A stretch of 64,000 nt of DNA, from the NCBI GenBank assembly GCA_046347635.1, contig JAXMFT010000008.1:62001-126000 (forward strand). Reading direction: 5' to 3'. Of this stretch, positions 16,970 to 25,596 are shown in pieces. A program made the position numbers and the translations under genes. The DNA is from JAGVSZ01 sp019137045 (GTDB lineage Bacteria > Pseudomonadota > Gammaproteobacteria > Burkholderiales > SG8-39). Numbering within the stretch: position 1 is the first letter of the stretch; each line of letters begins with the position of its first letter. The notes under the pieces were generated by a model. The model was given only the letters and a program-made list of their open reading frames with translations. It was not told the origin of the DNA and made no database searches.

Positions 16970-17950
16970 ATGAAGAAGAACTGGACGTACACCAAGGGCC
17001 TGCACGACCTGGGCAACGGCCACTTCGCCTACCTGATGCCGGACGGGAGCTGGGGCTGGTCGAACGCGGGGCTGGTCGAAGACGGCGGGCAGACGCTGCT
17101 CGTCGACACGCTCTTCGACGTGAAGCTCACGCGCGAGATGCTGGACGCGATGAGACGCGCGGTCCCGGCGGCGGCGAGCATCGGCGCACTCGTCAACACG
17201 CACGCCAACGGCGATCATTTCTTCGGCAATGAGCTGCTCGAGGGCCGGCGCATCATCGCCTCGAAGGCCGCCGCCGAGGACATGAACATCCGGCCGCCGG
17301 CGCAGTACGCCGCGTGGCAGAAGCAGTGGGAGACGATGGGCGTGGCCGGCCGCTTCTGGTACGAGGTGATGGGGCGGCACTTCGACTTCCAGGGCATCCG
17401 GCTGACGCTGCCCAACGAGACCTTCTCGGGCGAGATGCGCTTGCAGGTCGGCGACAAGGAAGTGCGCCTGATCGAGGTCGGGCCGGCGCACACCCGCGGG
17501 GACGTCATCGTGTACGTCCCGCAGGACCGGGTGGTCTACACCGGGGACATGCTCTTCAACAGCGCCCATCCGGCGATCTGGTCGGGGCCGGTCGCGAACT
17601 GGATCCGGGCCTGCGACCTGATGCTCTCGTGGGACCTCGAGGTCGTGGTGCCGGGCCACGGCGCGCTGACCGACCAGTCCGGCATTCGGGAGTTCCGCGA
17701 CTACCTCGCCTACGTGCGCGCGGAGGCGCGCAAGTGCTTCGACGCGGGCATGAGCTTCGTCCAGGCGGCCGACGCGATCTCGCTCGACCCGTGGGCGCAC
17801 TTCGCGGAGGACGAGCGCATGTACATCAACGTCTACGCCTGCTACCGCGAGTTCGGCGCGAAGGATGCGGGCGGGACTCCCGACATCCTGCGCATGCTGG
17901 AGCTCATGGGCGGAAAGCACTTCCGCAAGCAGGAAGCGGGGACGCAGTGA
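16970..17950 (+). CDS. Metallo-beta-lactamase-fold hydrolase
   Basis: A 326-residue MBL-fold protein. The metal motif is THANGDHFFGN (H78, N80, D82, H83): the second His of HxHxDH is Asn, the form seen in many alkylsulfatase/SoxH-like hydrolases. Further ligands are H in GPAHTRGD, D in YTGDMLF and H in VPGHGALTD. Members hydrolyse esters, thioesters or lactones. The ATG at 16970 follows the Bug stop by 2 bp, and its stop overlaps the GTG of the FAH gene. In context it may cleave a lactone or ester intermediate. Confidence 0.86.
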   Translation: MKKNWTYTKGLHDLGNGHFAYLMPDGSWGWSNAGLVEDGGQTLLVDTLFDVKLTREMLDAMRRAVPAAASIGALVNTHANGDHFFGNELLEGRRIIASKAAAEDMNIRPPAQYAAWQKQWETMGVAGRFWYEVMGRHFDFQGIRLTLPNETFSGEMRLQVGDKEVRLIEVGPAHTRGDVIVYVPQDRVVYTGDMLFNSAHPAIWSGPVANWIRACDLMLSWDLEVVVPGHGALTDQSGIREFRDYLAYVRAEARKCFDAGMSFVQAADAISLDPWAHFAEDERMYINVYACYREFGAKDAGGTPDILRMLELMGGKHFRKQEAGTQ

Positions 17951-18879
17951 AGCTCGCCACGTTCGAGGCCGACGGCGGCCGCCACGTCGGCGTGGTGGAG
18001 GGCGACCGGGTGATCTTGCTCCCCGAGTACGGCGACATGCTCGCGGCCATCCAGGCCGGGATCCCGGCCCTGCAGAGCGCGACCCGCGGGGCGGCGCATC
18101 CGCTGGCGCGCGTGCGACTGCTTGCGCCCATCCCGCGGCCGCCGCGCCTGCGCGACTTCCTGAGCTTCGAGCTGCACGTGCGCCAGTCGCGGGCCAACCG
18201 CTACCTCTTCGGCCAGGGCAGCGCGCGGCTGGACCCGGCCAGCATCGAGATCGCCCGCGTCTGGTACGAGCGCCCCGTCTACTACAAGGGCAATCCCTTC
18301 AGCGTGGTCGGCCACGAGGCCGAGGTGCACTGGCCGTCGTACTCGCGCATCATCGATTTCGAGCTCGAGATCGGCGCGGTCATCGGCCGCGGCGGCAAGA
18401 ACCTCGCGCCGGCCCGGGCGCTCGAGCACGTGTTCGGCTACACCGTGTTCAACGACTTCTCCGCTCGGGACGAGCAGTACGCCGAGATGCAGGGGCAGCT
18501 CGGCCCGGCGAAGGGCAAGGACTTCGACACCGGCAACGCGCTCGGACCGTGGATCACCACCGCCGACGAGATCGGCGACCCGCAGGCGCTCGAGATGACC
18601 GCCAGCGTCAACGGCGAGACCTGGTCGCGGGGCAACAGCGGCAGCATGCATCACGGGTTCGCCGACATCGTGGCCTACGCCTCGACCGAGGAGACGCTCT
18701 ATCCCGGCGAGATCCTCGGCTCGGGCACCGTGGGCGGCGGCTGCGGCAACGAGCTCGGCCGCTTCCTGAAGCACGGCGACGTGGTCGAGCTGTCGGTGGG
18801 CGGCATCGGCCTGCTGCGCAACCGGATCGTGGCGCCGCACGTGCGGGAGGTGCCGGCGCTGCCGCTCGCGATTCTCTAG
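17947..18879 (+). CDS. Fumarylacetoacetate-hydrolase-family protein
   Basis: A 310-residue FAH-superfamily enzyme, acting on acylpyruvates or related 2-oxo acids (hydrolysis, decarboxylation or hydration). Metal ligands E139 and E141 in IDFELEIGAVIG and D170 in VFNDFSARD are visible. GTG at 17947 overlaps the previous stop (GTGA) and gives the normal MKLATFE start. Last gene of the Bug-MBL-FAH unit. Part of this gene is duplicated and broken at 11698-11950. Confidence 0.88.
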   Translation: MKLATFEADGGRHVGVVEGDRVILLPEYGDMLAAIQAGIPALQSATRGAAHPLARVRLLAPIPRPPRLRDFLSFELHVRQSRANRYLFGQGSARLDPASIEIARVWYERPVYYKGNPFSVVGHEAEVHWPSYSRIIDFELEIGAVIGRGGKNLAPARALEHVFGYTVFNDFSARDEQYAEMQGQLGPAKGKDFDTGNALGPWITTADEIGDPQALEMTASVNGETWSRGNSGSMHHGFADIVAYASTEETLYPGEILGSGTVGGGCGNELGRFLKHGDVVELSVGGIGLLRNRIVAPHVREVPALPLAIL

Positions 18880-18909
18880 GAGCGCGGTGCGGCGGCGGGC
18901 CGGACGCGG

Positions 18910-19818
18910 CTAGCCGCCCGCCAGCCAGGCGTCGAGGATCTCGGCGCCGGTGGCGGGCCACACGCCCGGGCGGCTGAGAATGCGGTCGAGGACCGTCTCG
19001 AGCGTGCCGATCCGGTACGGATGGCCGATCGCCCACGCGTGCAGCGGCAGCGCCATGATGCGCCCGCCCTGCCGGCCGGCCTCCTCGTAGAGCAGCTCGA
19101 ACTGGTCGAGCCACTGGTCGCGCAGCTCGTCCTCGTCCTGGTGCATGCCGACGAGCAGCGTGGCGTCCTGGATGTCGTTCGAATGCGGCATGGCGTGGAG
19201 CGTGCGCCCGCCCGCCCGCAGGGGATAGGGCATGTCGTCGTTCACCCAGTCGCACACGTACTCGATGCCCGCCGCGGCGAGGAGGTCGAGCGTGCGGTGC
19301 GACTCCGACTGCGCGGGCGAGAGCCAGCCGCGCACTGCGCCGTGTCGGCGCAGGATGTCGAGGCTGCGCGCGACGACCCCCGCTTCGTCGTCCATGCCCG
19401 CGTGGTGCACGGCATCCATGTCGAGGCCGTGCCCGACGAGCTCCCAGCCCCGCGCGGCCACTTCCCGCACGAGCGAGGGGTAGCGCGCGGCGACCGCGGC
19501 GTTGACCGGCGCGCTCGCGCGGACACCGCGCTCGTCGAGCGCCTTCATGACGCGGTAGATGCCGACGCGGTTGCCGTAGTCGCGCAGCGTGTAGTGCCGC
19601 AGGTCCGGGTACGCGGTCTGCAGCGAGCCGAGCGGCTTGAAGGGCTTGCCCCGCTGATCGAGGGGAAACCACTGCAGCGACACGCTCACCCAGAGCGCGA
19701 CGCGCGCGTTGCCGGGCCACTGGACGCGCTTGCGCTGCGGAAGGGCGGACCAGTCGTAGCGCTCGTGGTCCATCCCGTAGCGCCGCTTCGGGTAGCGCAG
19801 GTAGTCGTCAGAGATCAT
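18910..19818 (-). CDS. PuuE/NodB-fold (polysaccharide deacetylase family) hydrolase 2
   Basis: A 302-residue TIM-barrel-like NodB-superfamily protein. It lacks the D-D catalytic pair of true polysaccharide deacetylases. It carries GWELVGHGLDMD (H130), as in PuuE-type allantoinases and cyclic imide hydrolases (GHG/SHG), and a late LHAWAIGHPYRI motif. No signal peptide, so cytoplasmic. Last gene of the six-gene minus operon, overlapping its paralogue by 11 bp. Cyclic amide or imide ring opening is inferred from the subfamily. The paired paralogues could form a heteromer or act on different rings. Confidence 0.78.
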   Translation of the reverse strand: MISDDYLRYPKRRYGMDHERYDWSALPQRKRVQWPGNARVALWVSVSLQWFPLDQRGKPFKPLGSLQTAYPDLRHYTLRDYGNRVGIYRVMKALDERGVRASAPVNAAVAARYPSLVREVAARGWELVGHGLDMDAVHHAGMDDEAGVVARSLDILRRHGAVRGWLSPAQSESHRTLDLLAAAGIEYVCDWVNDDMPYPLRAGGRTLHAMPHSNDIQDATLLVGMHQDEDELRDQWLDQFELLYEEAGRQGGRIMALPLHAWAIGHPYRIGTLETVLDRILSRPGVWPATGAEILDAWLAGG

Positions 19819-20719
19819 GGATCGGCTCCGACGCCGCGACGAACGCGTCGTGATAGTGGTCGTTGAAGTGCTGCGCGATCTCGCGCCCGGTGGCGAGCCA
19901 CACCTTGTCGTGCCCGGCGATGTAGGCGAGCGCCTCCTCGAACGCCTTCATGCGATAGGGCTGGCCGATGAGGTAGGGGTGCAGCGGGATGCACATCACG
20001 GTGCCCGACCCGGCGCCCTCGGCGTACAGGCGGTCGAACTGGCGCCTGATGATCTCGGCGTAGTGGCGCGGCGTCACCCAGCTCACGCTGAACGCGATCG
20101 CATCGTTCATCTCCAGCGAGTAGGGGATGCTGGCGAGCCGGCCCTTGCGCACCTTCACCGGACCCGGCTGGTCGTCGTGGAAGAGGTCGCACACGTACGT
20201 GAGGCCCATCTCGGCGACGAGGTGCAGCGTGTTCTCGGTGTAGGAGAGCGCGGGCGCGAGCCACCCGTCGAGCCGCTGCCCGGTGTGCGCGCGGATGGTG
20301 TCGATCGAGTCCTGGATCAGCGCGCGCTCCTGCGCCTCGCTCATGTTGAAGGTGTAGCGCGTGTTGTAGGTGCCGTGCGAGTAGAACTCCCACCCGCGCT
20401 CCGCGCAGGCCGCGATGACCTCGGGGTGGTGCTCGCACACCGCGACGTTGAGCGACACGCTGCCGCGCACGCCGCAGCGGTCCATCGCCTCCAGCATGCG
20501 CCAGAACCCGACGCGGTTGCCGTAGTCGCGGTAGGAGTAGCCGAGGACGTCGGGCACCGGCCGCGGCCACGACGCGCGCGTCGGGTTGGGCGGCGGGTCG
20601 AGCTCGTAGAACTCGATGTTCGGCGCCACCCAGAACGCCACGCGCGCGCCGCCCGGCCACTCGATGCGCGGCCGCCGGGAGTAGGGCAGGTAGTCGTAGT
20701 AGCCCGGGTCGCGCTTCAT
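19808..20719 (-). CDS. PuuE/NodB-fold (polysaccharide deacetylase family) hydrolase 1
   Basis: A 303-residue paralogue of the downstream gene. Conserved points: VAFWVAPNIEFYEL (about 27-40), RDYGNRVGFWRMLEAMD (about 64-80), H115 in EFYSHGTYN, EAQERALI and H247 in PLHPYLIGQPYRM. The SHG and HPxxIGxPxRM pattern is that of PuuE allantoinase and bacterial cyclic imide hydrolases, not chitin or peptidoglycan deacetylases. No secretion signal. ATG at 20719 overlaps the isochorismatase stop by 4 bp (ATGA). Proposed role: hydrolysis of a cyclic imide or amide to the half-amide used by the neighbouring amidase. Confidence 0.78.
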   Translation of the reverse strand: MKRDPGYYDYLPYSRRPRIEWPGGARVAFWVAPNIEFYELDPPPNPTRASWPRPVPDVLGYSYRDYGNRVGFWRMLEAMDRCGVRGSVSLNVAVCEHHPEVIAACAERGWEFYSHGTYNTRYTFNMSEAQERALIQDSIDTIRAHTGQRLDGWLAPALSYTENTLHLVAEMGLTYVCDLFHDDQPGPVKVRKGRLASIPYSLEMNDAIAFSVSWVTPRHYAEIIRRQFDRLYAEGAGSGTVMCIPLHPYLIGQPYRMKAFEEALAYIAGHDKVWLATGREIAQHFNDHYHDAFVAASEPIHDL

Positions 20720-21375
20720 TGCTTCAGGTGCTCGAGCACCTCGGCCACGGAGACGACGTCGGCGTACTTGAGCGCCATGTCGTACAGGTTGGCGAAGTGC
20801 GGGCTCTCGTGCTTGTCGGCCACGCACTCCTCGACCACGACGGTGCGGTAGCTGCGCGACAGGCTGTCCACCGCCGTGGCGCGCACGCAGCCCGAGGTGG
20901 AGCCGCCGGTGATCACCACGGTGTCGATGCCGTGGAACGTGAACACCGACTGCAGGTTGGTCTCGTGGAAGGCCGAGGCCATGCGCTTGTTCACGATGAT
21001 GTCGCGCCTGCGGTCCACGTCGAGGCGCTCGTCGAGCTCCGCCCGGCGCGAGCCCACCTTGATGTTCTGCAGGGAGTCGGGCGTGTCGGTGCGCGTGCCC
21101 CACACGCCGCAGTCCTCGCCCGACTCCATGTAGGCGACGTAGGTCCACACCACCGGCAGGCTCCGGGCGCGGAAGGCGGCGGCGAGCCGGTTCACGTGCT
21201 CGAGCTGCCGCGGGTCGGTCTGGTAGGCGGTGACGAACTCGCCCAGCGCGGTGTAGGCGCGCTGCAGGTCCACGTTGACGAGCGCGGGCCTGGCGCCGAA
21301 GCCGAAGCGCCTGCGCGCGGGGTTGCGCTTGATCTCCTCGTACAGCTGGCGTGCGGTCTTGTCAGACGTTTCCAT
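20716..21375 (-). CDS. Isochorismatase-family cysteine amidohydrolase (maleamate-amidase / N-carbamoylsarcosine-amidase type)
   Basis: A 219-residue cysteine hydrolase with a complete triad: D36 (NVDLQ), K130 (VNKRMASAF) and C163 (GGSTSGCVRA, including the cis-peptide GGS/T context). The N-terminal extension (about 25 residues before the first strand) and overall length fit the N-carbamoylsarcosine amidase and NicF maleamate amidohydrolase groups, not the shorter nicotinamidases. It overlaps the LeuD-like gene by 14 bp and the next hydrolase by 4 bp. In this operon it is the natural candidate for cleaving a half-amide to a dicarboxylate and ammonia. Specificity is inferred. Confidence 0.82.
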   Translation of the reverse strand: METSDKTARQLYEEIKRNPARRRFGFGARPALVNVDLQRAYTALGEFVTAYQTDPRQLEHVNRLAAAFRARSLPVVWTYVAYMESGEDCGVWGTRTDTPDSLQNIKVGSRRAELDERLDVDRRRDIIVNKRMASAFHETNLQSVFTFHGIDTVVITGGSTSGCVRATAVDSLSRSYRTVVVEECVADKHESPHFANLYDMALKYADVVSVAEVLEHLKQ

Positions 21376-21964
21376 GGAATAGCCACCCGAATCGTTGACG
21401 GTAGCGGGATTCGAAGGCCGCGATCGCGGCCTCGTGCTGCAGCGTGATGCCGACGTCGTCGAGGCCCTCCAGCAGGCACTGCTTGTGGAAGGGGTCGATC
21501 GCGAAGGGGTAGGTGGCGCCGTCGGGCGCGGTCACGGCCTGCGCGGGCAGGTCGACGCGCATGCGCGCGCCCGGACGCGCGTGCAGCGCGCCGCGCAGCG
21601 CCTGGCAGACGCGCGCTTCCAGCACGACCGGCAGCACGCCGGTCTTCAGGGCGTTGGCGTAGAAGATGTCCCCGAAGTCCGCGGCGATCACGCAGCGGAT
21701 GCCGTAGTCGGCGAGCGCCCAGGGCGCCTGCTCGCGGCTCGACCCGCCGCCGAAGTTGCGATCGGCGACGAGGATGCGCGCCGCGCGGAAGGCGTCCCGG
21801 TTGAGGACGAAGCCGGGGTCGTCGCGCCAGTCGCGGAACAGGAACTGCGCGTAGCCCTCCTTGCGCGGCCGGCGCAGGAAGCGCGCCGGCAGGATCTGGT
21901 CGGTGTCCACCTTGGAGCGGTCGAGCGGCGCGGCGACGCCCTCGAGGACGACGAAGCGCTCCAT
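21362..21964 (-). CDS. LeuD-type hydro-lyase small subunit
   Basis: A 200-residue small subunit of the isopropylmalate isomerase/maleate hydratase family, with swivelling-domain motifs STK-like RSKVDTDQILPARFL (about 17-31) and NFGGGSSREQAPWAL (about 69-83). The start at 21964 shares 1 bp with the LeuC-like stop (TGATG). It is about 10-15 residues shorter than typical betaproteobacterial LeuD and is not followed by leuB. It leads instead into an amidase and two ring hydrolases, so a catabolic dehydratase/hydratase (maleate, dimethylmaleate or citraconate type) is more likely than leucine synthesis. Confidence 0.85.
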   Translation of the reverse strand: MERFVVLEGVAAPLDRSKVDTDQILPARFLRRPRKEGYAQFLFRDWRDDPGFVLNRDAFRAARILVADRNFGGGSSREQAPWALADYGIRCVIAADFGDIFYANALKTGVLPVVLEARVCQALRGALHARPGARMRVDLPAQAVTAPDGATYPFAIDPFHKQCLLEGLDDVGITLQHEAAIAAFESRYRQRFGWLFHGNV

Positions 21965-23355
21965 CAGAGGGTCCGCACGTCGGTGATGCGGCCGGTCAGC
22001 GCCGCGGCCGCGGCCATCGCGGGCGAGAGGAGGTGCGTGCGGCTGCCCTTGCCCTGGCGGCCGACGAAGTTGCGGTTCGAGGTGGAGGCGCAGCGCTTGC
22101 CGGCCGGGACGACGTCGCCGTTCATCGCCACGCACATCGAGCAGCCGGACTCGCGCCACTCGAAGCCCGCCGCGCGGAAGACGCGGTCGAGCCCTTCCTT
22201 CTCGGCGGCGAGCTTCACCTGCGTCGAGCCGGGCGAGACGAGCACCGGCACCTTCGCCCGGCCGCGGCGCGCGACGCGCGCGGCGGCGCGCAGGTCCTCG
22301 AGCCGCGCGTTGGTGCAGGAGCCGATGAACACCTGGTCGACCGCGATGTCGGTGAGCGCCATGCCGGGCGCGAGGCCCATGTAGTCGAGCGTCCGCCGCA
22401 GGTACGCGCGGCGCTCGGGGTCGGCCTCGGCGGCGGGGTCGGGCACGGTCCCGGTCACCGGGCAGGCATCCTCGGGGCTGTTGCCCCAGGTCACCATCGG
22501 CGCGAGCGCGGTCGCGTCGAGGCTCACCTCGGCGTCGAACCTCGCGTCCGCGTCGGAGGGCAGCGTCCGCCAGTAGGCGAGCGCCTCGTCCCAGGCGGCC
22601 CCCGCGGGCGCGTAGGGGCGGCCCGCGAGGTACGCGAAGGTGGTCTCGTCGGGCGCGATCATGCCGGCGCGCGCGCCCGCCTCGATCGACATGTTGCACA
22701 CCGTCAGGCGCTCCTCGATCGACATGGCGCGGATGGTCGCCCCGGCGTACTCGATCACGTGCCCGGCGGCCCCGTTCGCGCCCACGCGGGCGATGATGGC
22801 GAGAATCACGTCCTTCGCCGTCACGCCTTCGGGCAGGGCGCCGTCCACCGCGATGCGCATCGTCTTCGAGCGGCGCTGCCAGGTGGTCTGCGTGGCGAGC
22901 ACGTGGGTGATCTCGCTCGCGCCGGCGCCGAAGGCGAGCGCGCCCAGCGCGCCGTGGGTCGAGGTGTGCGAGTCGCCGCACACGATCACCAGGCCCGGCT
23001 GCGTGATGCCCTGCTCGGGGCCGACCACGTGCACGATGCCCTGGCGCGGATCCTCGAGGGAAAAGTGCACGATGCCGGCCGCGCGCGTGTTGCGCGCGAG
23101 CAGCTGCACCACGCGCCGCTGCTCGGCGTCGGCGATGGCCTCGATCCGGTGCACCAGCGTGGAGACGCCGTGGTCGGGCGTGGCGAAGGCCTGGTCGGGG
23201 CGGCGCACCTTCAGCCCGCGCTCGTGCAGGAACTCGAACGCGTGCATCGAGCCGTCGTGCACGAGGTGGCGCCCGACGTGCAGCAGCGTCTGGCCGCCGT
23301 GCCCCTCGACGATCGCGTGCGCGTCCCAGACCTTCTCGTAGAGCGTCCTGCCCAT
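21964..23355 (-). CDS. LeuC-type hydro-lyase large subunit (aconitase family)
   Basis: A 463-residue [4Fe-4S] aconitase-superfamily large subunit. Cluster ligands are C347 (GSCTNA), C405 and C408 (SGCSMCVAMN). Substrate-loop features CGDSHTSTHGALGALAFGAG (127-146) are standard LeuC. With the small subunit it would add or remove water on a malate/maleate-type diacid. Related LeuCD pairs outside leucine operons include maleate hydratase and 2,3-dimethylmalate dehydratase. It sits 4 bp after the PEP-mutase-family lyase gene, whose relatives cleave exactly such malates. Function in leucine synthesis cannot be excluded by sequence alone. Confidence 0.87.
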   Translation of the reverse strand: MGRTLYEKVWDAHAIVEGHGGQTLLHVGRHLVHDGSMHAFEFLHERGLKVRRPDQAFATPDHGVSTLVHRIEAIADAEQRRVVQLLARNTRAAGIVHFSLEDPRQGIVHVVGPEQGITQPGLVIVCGDSHTSTHGALGALAFGAGASEITHVLATQTTWQRRSKTMRIAVDGALPEGVTAKDVILAIIARVGANGAAGHVIEYAGATIRAMSIEERLTVCNMSIEAGARAGMIAPDETTFAYLAGRPYAPAGAAWDEALAYWRTLPSDADARFDAEVSLDATALAPMVTWGNSPEDACPVTGTVPDPAAEADPERRAYLRRTLDYMGLAPGMALTDIAVDQVFIGSCTNARLEDLRAAARVARRGRAKVPVLVSPGSTQVKLAAEKEGLDRVFRAAGFEWRESGCSMCVAMNGDVVPAGKRCASTSNRNFVGRQGKGSRTHLLSPAMAAAAALTGRITDVRTL

Positions 23356-23359
23356 CGCC

Positions 23360-24253
23360 CTAGTAGCGCACGCGCGCCTTCTCGTCGACGCCGTACTTCG
23401 CCTCGGCGTCCTGCACCTCGCGCATCCCGACCAGGTCGAAGAACTCCTGGAAGCTCGCGCCCGCCTTCGCCGCGGCGGCGATCGAGCCGGTGCGCTTGAG
23501 CTCCGCGAAGGTCCGGTCGATGGCGTTGATGGCCGCGAGCAGCCCGAAGTTCGGGTAGATCACGATCTTGAAGCCGAGCCGCCCGATCTCGTCGAGCGGC
23601 AGGAACGGCGTCTTGCCGCTGGAGGCCATGTTGTAGAGCACGGGCCTGCCGAAGGCGCGCGGGATCGCCGCGAGCTCGTCCATCTTCGACGGAGCCTCGA
23701 CGAAGAGGACGTCGGCGCCGGCCTCCTCGTAGCGCCGGCAGCGCTCCAGCGCGCGCTCGAAGCCCTCCACGGCGAGCGCGTCGGTGCGCGCGATGAGGAC
23801 GAAGTCCGGGTCGCTGCGCGCGTCGAGCCCGGCGCGGATCTTGGCCACCATCTCCTCGACCGGGATGAGCGCCTTGCCGGCGAGGTGGCCGCAGCGCTTG
23901 GGCCACTGCTGGTCCTCGATGTGGATGCCGGCCGCGCCGGCGCGCTCGTAGGCGCGCACCGTGCGCTGCACGTTGACCGGGCCGCCGTAGCCGGTGTCGG
24001 CGTCGGCGATGAGCGGCAGGCGCGCGGCCTCGGCGATGCGCTGCGCGTTGTCGGCCATCTCGGTCATGGTGAGCAGGCCCACGTCCGGCATGCCGAGGCG
24101 CACGGCGGTGGTGCCCGCGCCGGTCATGTAGATCGCCTCGAAACCGTGCTTCGCGACCAGGCGGGCGGTGAGGGCATCGGCCGCACCCGGCGCCATGAAG
24201 GGTCCGGGCCGCGCGATGAGCTCGCGCAGCCGCCGGGTCATCGCCATCGCCAT
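23360..24253 (-). CDS. Isocitrate lyase/PEP mutase-family C-C lyase
   Basis: A 297-residue protein of the isocitrate lyase/PEP mutase superfamily, with D84/D86 in ADADTGYGG and the lyase-type catalytic loop K119-R-C121-G-H123, whose Cys marks lyases (methylisocitrate, 2,3-dimethylmalate or oxaloacetate cleavage) as opposed to PEP mutases. Three in-frame ATGs (24253, 24247, 24241) occur. The first has AAGGAGAG at the right distance. It is the first gene of the six-gene minus operon, divergent from the ABC importer over 67 bp. Next to LeuCD-type subunits it fits a lyase that splits a substituted malate into pyruvate and a short acid. Confidence 0.85.
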   Translation of the reverse strand: MAMAMTRRLRELIARPGPFMAPGAADALTARLVAKHGFEAIYMTGAGTTAVRLGMPDVGLLTMTEMADNAQRIAEAARLPLIADADTGYGGPVNVQRTVRAYERAGAAGIHIEDQQWPKRCGHLAGKALIPVEEMVAKIRAGLDARSDPDFVLIARTDALAVEGFERALERCRRYEEAGADVLFVEAPSKMDELAAIPRAFGRPVLYNMASSGKTPFLPLDEIGRLGFKIVIYPNFGLLAAINAIDRTFAELKRTGSIAAAAKAGASFQEFFDLVGMREVQDAEAKYGVDEKARVRY

Positions 24254-24280
24254 CGGCTCTCCTTGCGGGTGGAAAAGTAA

Positions 24281-24298
24281 TGTATGATCAATGATACA
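24281..24298. promoter_or_regulatory. Operator-like palindrome in the divergent promoter of the lyase operon and ABC importer
   Basis: TGTATGATCAATGATACA is an 18-bp inverted repeat with 14 of 18 symmetric positions, the most AT-rich stretch in the 67 bp between the two divergent operons. It contains TATGAT, a possible -10 for the importer. A related 16-mer (12 of 16 matching) lies before the GntR gene at 28874, pointing to that regulator as the binding partner. Transcription of both operons could be controlled from this one site. Confidence 0.6.
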
Positions 24299-24320
24299 AC
24301 CGTTCGCTCGAGGAGGAGTC

Positions 24321-25556
24321 ATGGCCGTTCGCGCCCCGCGCCGCATCGCACGCACCAGCCGCCGCAACTTCATCGCCGCCGGCGCCGCCGCTGCGGCCGC
24401 GCTCGGCATGCCGGCGCTGCTGCGCGCCCAGCCGAAGACGGTGAAGATCGGCCTCATCCACCCGATGACCGGCATGTTCGCCTACAACGGCGCGCAGGCG
24501 TTCGCCGGGGCCAAGCTCGCCGCCGACGAGATCAACGAGCGCGGCGGCATCCGTTCCCTCGGCGGCGCGAAGATCGAGCTGGTGGTCGGCGACTCGCAGT
24601 CCAAGCCCGAGGCGGCGGTGGCGGAGGTGGACAAGCTCTCCGAGGCCGGCGTGGCGTGCTTCCTCGGCGGCTACGCGAGCGGCATCGGGCTCACCGCGAG
24701 CCAGGCGGCCGCGCGCCAGGGCGTGCCGTTCATGAGCGACACGCCGGTGTCCGACCAGATCACCGGGCGCGGCCTGCCCGGGGTGTTCCGCTTCGGCCCG
24801 GGGTTCGCGACCATCACCACTGCCGCCCTGGACGCGCTGGTGGCGATCAACGACGCCGCCGGCAAGCCGGCGAAGACCGTGATCCTGGTGCACGAGGACG
24901 GGGCGTTCGGCTCCGGGATGGCGAAGTTCCTCGCGGCGGAGCTGCCGAAGCGCGGCTTCCAGGTGCTCGACTCGATCGCGCACCCGACGCCCACGCGCGA
25001 CTTCACCAACATCGGGCTGCGCCTGCGCGCGGCGCGGCCGGACATCGTCATGCCGTCGAGCTACCTGAACGAGTACACGCTGCTCGCGCGCTCGATCCAC
25101 CAGCATCGCGTACCGGTCAAGGGCATCTTCTCGGTCATCGGCGGCGGCGCCTCGAACTTCAAGTTCATCCGCGAGTACAACGCGGCGGCGCAGTACATCA
25201 TGGACTGCAACCACTGGATCGACCCGAACAAGCCGCGCTCGAAGCGCTTCGTCAAGGCGCTGGAGGAGCGCAAGGTCGACCTCACCTACGAGGTGATGCT
25301 CAACTACGCCTGCATGCTGCTCATCGCCGACGCGATCGAGCGCGCCGGCTCCACCGACCGCGCGAAGATCAGCGCCGCGATCGCGTCCTCGACCTTCGAG
25401 GACCACATCATGCCGTACGGGCCGACCAAGTTCGTCGGCGGGCAGAACCAGGGCGCGCAGCCGGCCACCACGCAGGTGCAGAAGATGGACATCGAGGTGA
25501 TCTGGCCGCAGCAGTTCGCCACGGCGAAGGCGATCTTCCCGATCCCGCAGGCCTGA
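24321..25556 (+). CDS. Branched-chain-type ABC transporter substrate-binding protein (Tat-exported)
   Basis: A 411-residue periplasmic binding protein of the LivK/Leu-Ile-Val family. The N-terminus carries a twin-arginine signal (SRRNFIAAG, then an alanine-rich core to about residue 36, LLRAQ), followed by KIGLIHPMTGMFAYNG. The ATG at 24321 is chosen over one at 24291 because AGGAGGAG ends 2-3 bp upstream of the correct spacing, and the earlier ATG lies inside the palindrome. It leads a five-gene importer operon. Such proteins in catabolic clusters usually bind aromatic or dicarboxylic acids or amides, not branched-chain amino acids. Confidence 0.9.
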   Translation: MAVRAPRRIARTSRRNFIAAGAAAAAALGMPALLRAQPKTVKIGLIHPMTGMFAYNGAQAFAGAKLAADEINERGGIRSLGGAKIELVVGDSQSKPEAAVAEVDKLSEAGVACFLGGYASGIGLTASQAAARQGVPFMSDTPVSDQITGRGLPGVFRFGPGFATITTAALDALVAINDAAGKPAKTVILVHEDGAFGSGMAKFLAAELPKRGFQVLDSIAHPTPTRDFTNIGLRLRAARPDIVMPSSYLNEYTLLARSIHQHRVPVKGIFSVIGGGASNFKFIREYNAAAQYIMDCNHWIDPNKPRSKRFVKALEERKVDLTYEVMLNYACMLLIADAIERAGSTDRAKISAAIASSTFEDHIMPYGPTKFVGGQNQGAQPATTQVQKMDIEVIWPQQFATAKAIFPIPQA

Positions 25557-25596
25557 GCCGGGCGCGGGGCGGCGCGCGGGCGGGAGGGGGCGGGGG

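Noticed and set aside
24291..24320. ATG at 24291 as start of the ABC binding protein
   Set aside because: It lies within the operator-like palindrome and has no ribosome site. ATG 24321 has AGGAGGAG and begins the Tat signal.
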